A stretch of 15,489 bases of DNA from Dehalococcoidia bacterium. Its GTDB lineage: Bacteria > Chloroflexota > Dehalococcoidia > E44-bin15. Below the pieces are notes generated by a model that worked only from the letters and a program-made list of their open reading frames with translations, did not search any database and had not been told where the DNA came from. This document shows positions 13,993 through 15,489 of the stretch, one piece after another. The position numbers and the translations under genes are program-made. The stretch covers positions 1 to 15,489 of the forward strand of contig JAGMCC010000008.1 of assembly GCA_023129355.1 (NCBI GenBank). Reading direction: 5' to 3'. How positions within the stretch are numbered: the first letter of the stretch is position 1; the number at the start of each line of letters is the position of its first letter.

Positions 13993-14223
13993 TCAGGCGA
14001 TGAAGATCAGCATAATGGCCACGATGAGAGCATAGATTGCTATGGCCTCACAGAAGGCAATGGCCAGGATCATATTAGTCATGATTGGGCCGCGAGCCTC
14101 GGGGTTTCGCCCCAACGCCTGCATGGCACCATACCCTAACATGCCGATCCCCAAGCCAGGTCCCAGAGCACCAGCGCCAATGGCAACTGCTGCGGCGATC
14201 AACTTCATGGCTTCCGCATCCAT
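13993..14223 (-). CDS. atpE: ATP synthase c subunit (rotor ring)
   Basis: The c subunit is a 76-residue hairpin of two membrane helices that forms the ion-carrying ring. Helix 1 has a glycine-rich stretch (G16, G18, G21, G23, G25, G27), the polar loop is 'ALGRNPEARG' (36-45), and helix 2 carries the ion-binding carboxylate E59 in FCEAIAIYAL. The Gln in helix 1 and the Ser/Thr after the Glu, which mark sodium-binding rings such as that of Ilyobacter, are absent (Ile and Ala instead), so proton coupling is inferred. A GGAGG site lies seven bases before ATG 14223. Confidence 0.98.
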   Translation of the reverse strand: MDAEAMKLIAAAVAIGAGALGPGLGIGMLGYGAMQALGRNPEARGPIMTNMILAIAFCEAIAIYALIVAIMLIFIA

Positions 14224-14248
14224 ATTTCAGCCTCCTTCCGACCGATAT

Positions 14249-15169
14249 TTACTCATGCTCCTCCCTAGGGGTAACCGCCATAACCAGGAAAACCAGGGTC
14301 AACCCACAGAAGATGAGAGCCTGAACGAAACCAAGGAATAACTCAAGGCCATAGAATAGCGATGGAACAACCCATGGGAGAAGAAAGATCATCATGAGGA
14401 TCAATATCTCCCCGGCGGTCATGTTACCAAAGAGTCGGACGGTTAGGCTGAGGATACGCACCAACTCGCTTATAAACTCGATAAAGCCAACAAAGACATC
14501 AACAACCCCTGCGAGGAGAGCGCCAAGGCCACTTTTAACCTTACCCTTAAAAATCATGCCCATGCCCCTAAAAAAACCACCGACGCTAATAAACCTTCTC
14601 ACATAGCGGGAAAAGCCCTGAGACCTGATGCCCCAGTACTCCACAAAAACGAAGGAGACCAGGGCCAAAGCGAGAGGGAAATTGATATCGGTATTTGCCC
14701 CCCTGAGGAAAGGTATCAAAACCTGCTCCCCCCCCTCGGTGTGCCAAAAGCCTATGGTCATGAAGCCGGGAATGAGCGCCAGCCAGGCATTAGCGATGAC
14801 AAAGATAAAGATGGTAGCGACCACAGGAAGGAACTTGCGCCCATACTCCTTTCCCGCCGTATCATCCACAAAGTTGATAAGTATCTCGAGGAGACCTTCA
14901 ACAATGTTTTGAAGCCCCTTGGGCACGACCTTCATCCTGCGAGTAGCGGCAAAACACACTGCCCCCAGCACTATAATGGTAAACAAGGCTGCCAACATGG
15001 TATTGGTGAAGAATGAGCCAAACAGGGTCTCTGCAGGGAGTTCCACATGGGGTTGAGGAGTAGAAAAGAGAAGACGCCCTACTATTATCAGGAGACAACA
15101 AAGAAAAGCAATAATTCCTATCCGGCGCCACTTGCCAAGCCCGCCCCACCAGGAACGAATCCTACCCAC
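14249..15169 (-). CDS. atpB: ATP synthase a subunit (proton channel)
   Basis: The a subunit provides the half-channels beside the c ring. The 306 residues are somewhat longer than E. coli a (271). After one N-terminal helix (about 17-36) come five further hydrophobic segments. The essential arginine is in SLTVRLFGNM (R245) and the helix that follows has GFVQALIF (Q283), the expected partner positions. 'GLQNIVEGLLEILINFVDD' before the second helix is typical of bacterial a subunits. The start is GTG 15169, overlapping the stop of the upstream gene by one base (TAGTG) with AAGGGGG just upstream, so the two are coupled. Confidence 0.98.
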   Translation of the reverse strand: MGRIRSWWGGLGKWRRIGIIAFLCCLLIIVGRLLFSTPQPHVELPAETLFGSFFTNTMLAALFTIIVLGAVCFAATRRMKVVPKGLQNIVEGLLEILINFVDDTAGKEYGRKFLPVVATIFIFVIANAWLALIPGFMTIGFWHTEGGEQVLIPFLRGANTDINFPLALALVSFVFVEYWGIRSQGFSRYVRRFISVGGFFRGMGMIFKGKVKSGLGALLAGVVDVFVGFIEFISELVRILSLTVRLFGNMTAGEILILMMIFLLPWVVPSLFYGLELFLGFVQALIFCGLTLVFLVMAVTPREEHE

Positions 15170-15396
15170 TAGTCCCCCTTATCCTTCCTCTTGCTGAAGA
15201 TCGGGAGAAGCATGCGGTATGTTCCATAAAAGGCGACAAACAATCCCAGGCCGAGCCCGAGCAGGATAAACAGAGGTCTGATACCAACCTCCCCATCAAG
15301 CCAAAACCCAAGATAGAGCCCACCGACAATGCACCCACCAATATAAAACCCAACACCGGTAAGCCTGAGCACCGCCTCCCAGCGATTCACGGTCAT
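15169..15396 (-). CDS. AtpI/AtpZ-type ATP synthase accessory membrane protein
   Basis: This is a small protein of 75 residues with two membrane helices ('LTGVGFYIGGCIVGGLYLGF' and 'PLFILLGLGLGLFVAFYGTY') joined by 'WLDGEVGIRP', the pattern of the AtpZ/ATPase gene 1 family that begins many atp operons and is linked to c-ring assembly or Mg2+ supply. The frame stays open to the window edge, but its upstream part passes through a transcription terminator and the operon promoter, so it cannot be the real N-terminus. The likely start is ATG 15396 (M-T-V-N-R-W), a few bases after the predicted transcription start near 15400. GTG 15390, with GAGGG six bases before it, is the alternative. Confidence 0.8.
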   Translation of the reverse strand: MTVNRWEAVLRLTGVGFYIGGCIVGGLYLGFWLDGEVGIRPLFILLGLGLGLFVAFYGTYRMLLPIFSKRKDKGD

Positions 15397-15406
15397 CCCT
15401 CGAATG

Positions 15407-15435
15407 AGTATATCATACGCTACTACCATCGGCAA
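15407..15435 (-). promoter_or_regulatory. Promoter of the atp operon
   Basis: On the minus strand there is TTGCCG (15435-15430), a 17-base spacer and TATACT (15412-15407, five of six consensus bases). Transcription would start near A15400, four bases before ATG 15396, so the message would be nearly leaderless. It lies just after the terminator of the preceding unit. Confidence 0.65.
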
Positions 15436-15449
15436 CTTGCCCCTGACAT

Positions 15450-15474
15450 AAAAAAACCCCCGACCTATCGGGGG
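15450..15474 (-). terminator. Rho-independent terminator of the gene upstream of the atp operon
   Basis: On the minus strand a GC-rich stem, CCCCCGA with TCGGGGG (15474-15468 and 15463-15457), closes a four-base loop TAGG and is followed directly by seven T residues (15456-15450). It ends a minus-strand transcript that enters from beyond the window edge and shows that the atp operon is transcribed independently. Confidence 0.9.
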
Positions 15475-15489
15475 GTTAACAAAAGCCAT

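Noticed and set aside
15397..15489. Longer N-terminus for the atpI/Z-like protein reaching the window edge
   Set aside because: The extra codons would be read through a clear terminator hairpin with a T7 tract and through the operon promoter.

Overview
The window reads as a chromosomal core region of a member of the Chloroflexota, most likely class Dehalococcoidia. This is inferred from protein resemblance and gene company: a Rex repressor beside ribosomal genes, a complete F-type ATP synthase operon, a peptidase MA-like lipoprotein-sized exoprotein and a PimA/PIP-synthase pair. No rRNA or other marker is present to prove it. Coding density is very high, genes often overlap by 1-17 bases, and no stretch above 300 bases lacks a gene. 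I saw no tRNA, rRNA, CRISPR array, insertion sequence or integrase.

Layout. (1) 1-2143, plus strand: the end of a PHP-domain phosphoesterase, a PimA-like GT4 glycosyltransferase and a PIP-synthase-like CDP-alcohol phosphotransferase, which together look like a phosphoinositide glycolipid module. (2) 2159-5906, minus strand: endonuclease V, an unrecognised 233-residue membrane-anchored protein, RF2 (prfB, with the classical programmed +1 frameshift) and a secreted HELGH metalloprotease, in one overlapping transcription unit. (3) 5907-6002: a compact divergent promoter region. (4) 6003-8209, plus strand: rpsP, khpA, rimM, rex. The S16 protein carries an exceptional tail of about 170 residues rich in Lys, Glu, Pro and Ala. 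trmD and rplS, the usual partners, are missing, and rex takes the next place. (5) 8186-15396, minus strand: the atp operon in transcription order atpI/Z-B-E-F-H-A-G-D-(unknown 92-residue gene)-C, preceded by its own promoter and by the terminator of an upstream gene.

Most notable: an uncharacterised small gene lodged between atpD and atpC; the S16 polyampholyte tail; duplicated intergenic sequence blocks within the atp operon, one of which encodes a possible two-repeat 20-residue mini-cistron bridging atpF to atpH; promoter placement that implies leaderless or almost leaderless messages for nfi and atpI; and inverted repeats that enclose both stop codons at each of the two convergent gene junctions. 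I did not find a wholly new defence or biosynthetic system. The candidates for novelty are the two unknown inserted genes and the S16 tail.
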